Positions 62,781 to 64,000 of a DNA stretch of 64,000 nt are shown one piece after another. The DNA comes from Aquabacter spiritensis. GTDB taxonomy: Bacteria; Pseudomonadota; Alphaproteobacteria; Rhizobiales; Xanthobacteraceae. The notes beneath the pieces are model-generated. The model did no database searches, was not told the DNA's origin, and was given only the letters and a program-made list of their open reading frames with translations. Position 1 is the stretch's first letter. Each line of letters begins with the position of its first letter. Both the position numbers and the translations under genes were made by a program. The DNA lies in NCBI RefSeq assembly GCF_004346185.1, contig NZ_SMAI01000016.1, positions 1-64,000 of the forward strand. Reading direction: 5' to 3'.

Positions 62781-63503
62781 ATGTCGGCGGCAGCGGAGCG
62801 TTTTCTGGACGACTATGTGCCCGATTTGATCGATGCCATGGAAGTTGCTCAGGATGCGCAGACAATTAAGAGCGCACTTGCTCGATTTGCGGACCGCGCC
62901 GGTTTCGAGCGCTTCACGTACGCCGCTATCAGGGCAGCAGAGAGTCGTCTCTTCTCAAACTACCCAGAAGAGTGGGTTCAACGTTATCTCTCCAGGAATT
63001 ACTTTGCGATCGATCCAGTTGTCGTGACCGCTCGGCGGTCGATGCTGCCGTTTGCGTGGTCGGGACCGGTAATGGGGCGGGCAAATCCCGAGGTTTCTGA
63101 GATAATCGAGGAAGCAAAGGCGTTCGGGCGAGTCTCGGGGTTTTCTATTCCCATCAGGGTCGGGTTCGGAACCATGGCAATGCTGACCCTGGCCTCAGAG
63201 CGCCCGACCGAGACCATCGCCGTTCGCGACCCCACACACGTGACGACGGCAGTTGCCCTCCTGCATCTCAACATTACGCGACTTGGATCGGCCCTTTTGA
63301 ACGCCGCCGATATAACTCTATCACCTCGCGAACTCACTTGTCTTAAGTGGGCGTCTATGGGTAAGACGAAGGCTGAAACAGGAAGTATGCTCGGTATTAC
63401 TGAGAAGACCGTGAGATTCTACCTTGAGCAGGCTCGGGAAAAGCTCCATGCGGCGAACATAGCGCATGCCGTGTGGATCGCCACTACACGTGAGTTAATC
63501 TGA
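62781..63503 (+). CDS. traR: TraR-like LuxR-family acyl-homoserine-lactone receptor
   Basis: A 240-residue regulator from the ATG at 62781 (GGAGAAG site four bases before); longer starts at 62769 or 62688 are possible. The autoinducer-binding residues Trp57, Tyr61, Asp70, Pro71 and Trp85 of Agrobacterium TraR are present as Trp65, Tyr69, Asp78, Pro79 and Trp93, all offset by eight. The C-terminal LuxR helix-turn-helix follows (LSPRELTCLKWASMGKTKAETGSMLGITEKTV). No traI synthase, traM or clear tra box was found in the window. Probably the quorum-sensing switch of transfer. Confidence 0.85.
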   Translation: MSAAAERFLDDYVPDLIDAMEVAQDAQTIKSALARFADRAGFERFTYAAIRAAESRLFSNYPEEWVQRYLSRNYFAIDPVVVTARRSMLPFAWSGPVMGRANPEVSEIIEEAKAFGRVSGFSIPIRVGFGTMAMLTLASERPTETIAVRDPTHVTTAVALLHLNITRLGSALLNAADITLSPRELTCLKWASMGKTKAETGSMLGITEKTVRFYLEQAREKLHAANIAHAVWIATTRELI

Positions 63504-63628
63504 CCGCCAGGGTGAGCCAAAGTCCTTCGGTTGCGATCAGTGTATCGGCCCTCGGAGATATGGAAGGGCCGCTAGCGCGATTTGCCCCGCTGGGTACTCG
63601 ATCTAACCTCAGCTTGGACAATTCAATT

Positions 63629-64000
63629 TCAGTAAGAAGCCGGAAAGACAATATCCTGGTCCACGAGGACGTTGAATTGGTATCCCGGCCGGATCTGAAG
63701 CGTCGGTTGGACATTCAGGTTTTTTGAGATCGTCTCCTGGGCGAACCGGCCGAAGGTTTCCACGAAAGACTGTTGAGCAGCGAACTGCGCACTGTTGGTG
63801 CTGTTGAAGGGATTATTGCTCTGTGGCGTCGCCGCGTTGATGCCGGCGCCGATCAGCGCGACAAGGATCGCCGACCCGAAGGTCTGGAAATACTTGTTGT
63901 CGACCTCGTCATTGAAGCCGCCATACCCTGCGGCGTCTGTTCCCGCCATGTTGCCAATCTGTAGTGTCGAGCCGTTCGGAAAAATGATGTCGGTCCACAC
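63629..64000 (-). CDS. trbI: TrbI/VirB10 family type IV secretion protein, 3' end only
   Basis: The C-terminal 123 residues of a TrbI/VirB10 protein of the mating-pair-formation channel: MWTDIIFPNGSTLQIGNMAG..., KYFQTFGSAILVALIGAG, and the ending IRPGYQFNVLVDQDIVFP. The gene continues beyond the window edge on the minus strand. In Ti plasmids trbI is the last gene of the trb operon. So the trb genes should lie to the right. Confidence 0.9.
   Translation of the reverse strand: MWTDIIFPNGSTLQIGNMAGTDAAGYGGFNDEVDNKYFQTFGSAILVALIGAGINAATPQSNNPFNSTNSAQFAAQQSFVETFGRFAQETISKNLNVQPTLQIRPGYQFNVLVDQDIVFPASY

Noticed and set aside
1..64000. Insertion sequences or transposases
   Set aside because: No DDE, serine or tyrosine recombinase protein and no terminal inverted repeats with target duplication were recognised, despite clear recombination scars at about 6.15 and 21.2 kb.
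1..64000. tRNA or rRNA genes
   Set aside because: No cloverleaf with a GTTCGA-type T-arm and CCA end and no rRNA-like sequence was noticed; a tRNA search program would be needed to exclude this fully.

Overview
The window looks like part of a large GC-rich conjugative plasmid, or an integrated relative, from an alphaproteobacterium. Hyphomicrobiales (Rhizobium/Agrobacterium relatives) are the most likely hosts. The grounds are a Ti/Sym-type transfer module (traG-traD-traC facing traA-traF-traB-traH around an oriT with a Q-type nic sequence), the end of a trbI/virB10 gene, a complete TraR-like LuxR protein, and an aioXSR-aioBA arsenite-oxidase system of the Agrobacterium/NT-26 kind. No rRNA, tRNA, CRISPR array or intact insertion sequence was seen.

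Layout. 0-22 kb is a heavy-metal region: a small membrane protein, lspA-ccdA, a Sco1-like copper protein, two Zn/Cd/Pb-type P-type ATPases each divergent from its own MerR regulator across a 19-bp-spacer promoter, an Nramp manganese transporter facing an MntR regulator, and a CzcCBA-type efflux operon with a PII-like protein and several small secreted metal-locus proteins. An MFS transporter and a cation-diffusion-facilitator fragment follow. 21.7-40.6 kb is an arsenic island of about 19 kb, all on the minus strand. It holds three blocks: pstS, an arsR-arsC fusion, acr3, gapdh, arsJ and arsC; the arsenite oxidase aioBA with cytochrome c, and aioXSR separated from it by a BASS-type arsenic transporter; and arsR, an ArsO-like flavoprotein, an MFS exporter and arsH. 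40.8-52.2 kb is plasmid backbone: AbiE toxin-antitoxin, a Toprim protein, a ParB-like protein, an ArdC antirestriction protein, a RelB/ParE-like toxin-antitoxin pair, DUF736 and WGR proteins. Most of these follow long, GC-rich, hairpin-rich leaders. 52.2-64 kb carries DNA transfer and its probable regulation: traG/D/C, oriT, traA/F/B/H, a LytS/LytTR two-component pair, a TraR-like LuxR protein and the 3' end of trbI.

How it works together (inference). AioX would sense periplasmic arsenite and signal through AioS to AioR, which activates a sigma-54 promoter seen upstream of aioB. AioBA oxidises arsenite and passes electrons to cytochrome c. Arsenate entering the cell is either reduced and exported by Acr3, or converted by the GAPDH to an arseno-phosphoglycerate and exported by ArsJ. 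The second block (ArsR, ArsO-like, MFS, ArsH) probably handles arsenite and trivalent organoarsenicals. The metal ATPases, Czc pump and MntH/MntR cover Zn, Cd, Pb, Co and Mn. The island therefore sits as cargo next to a self-transfer module.
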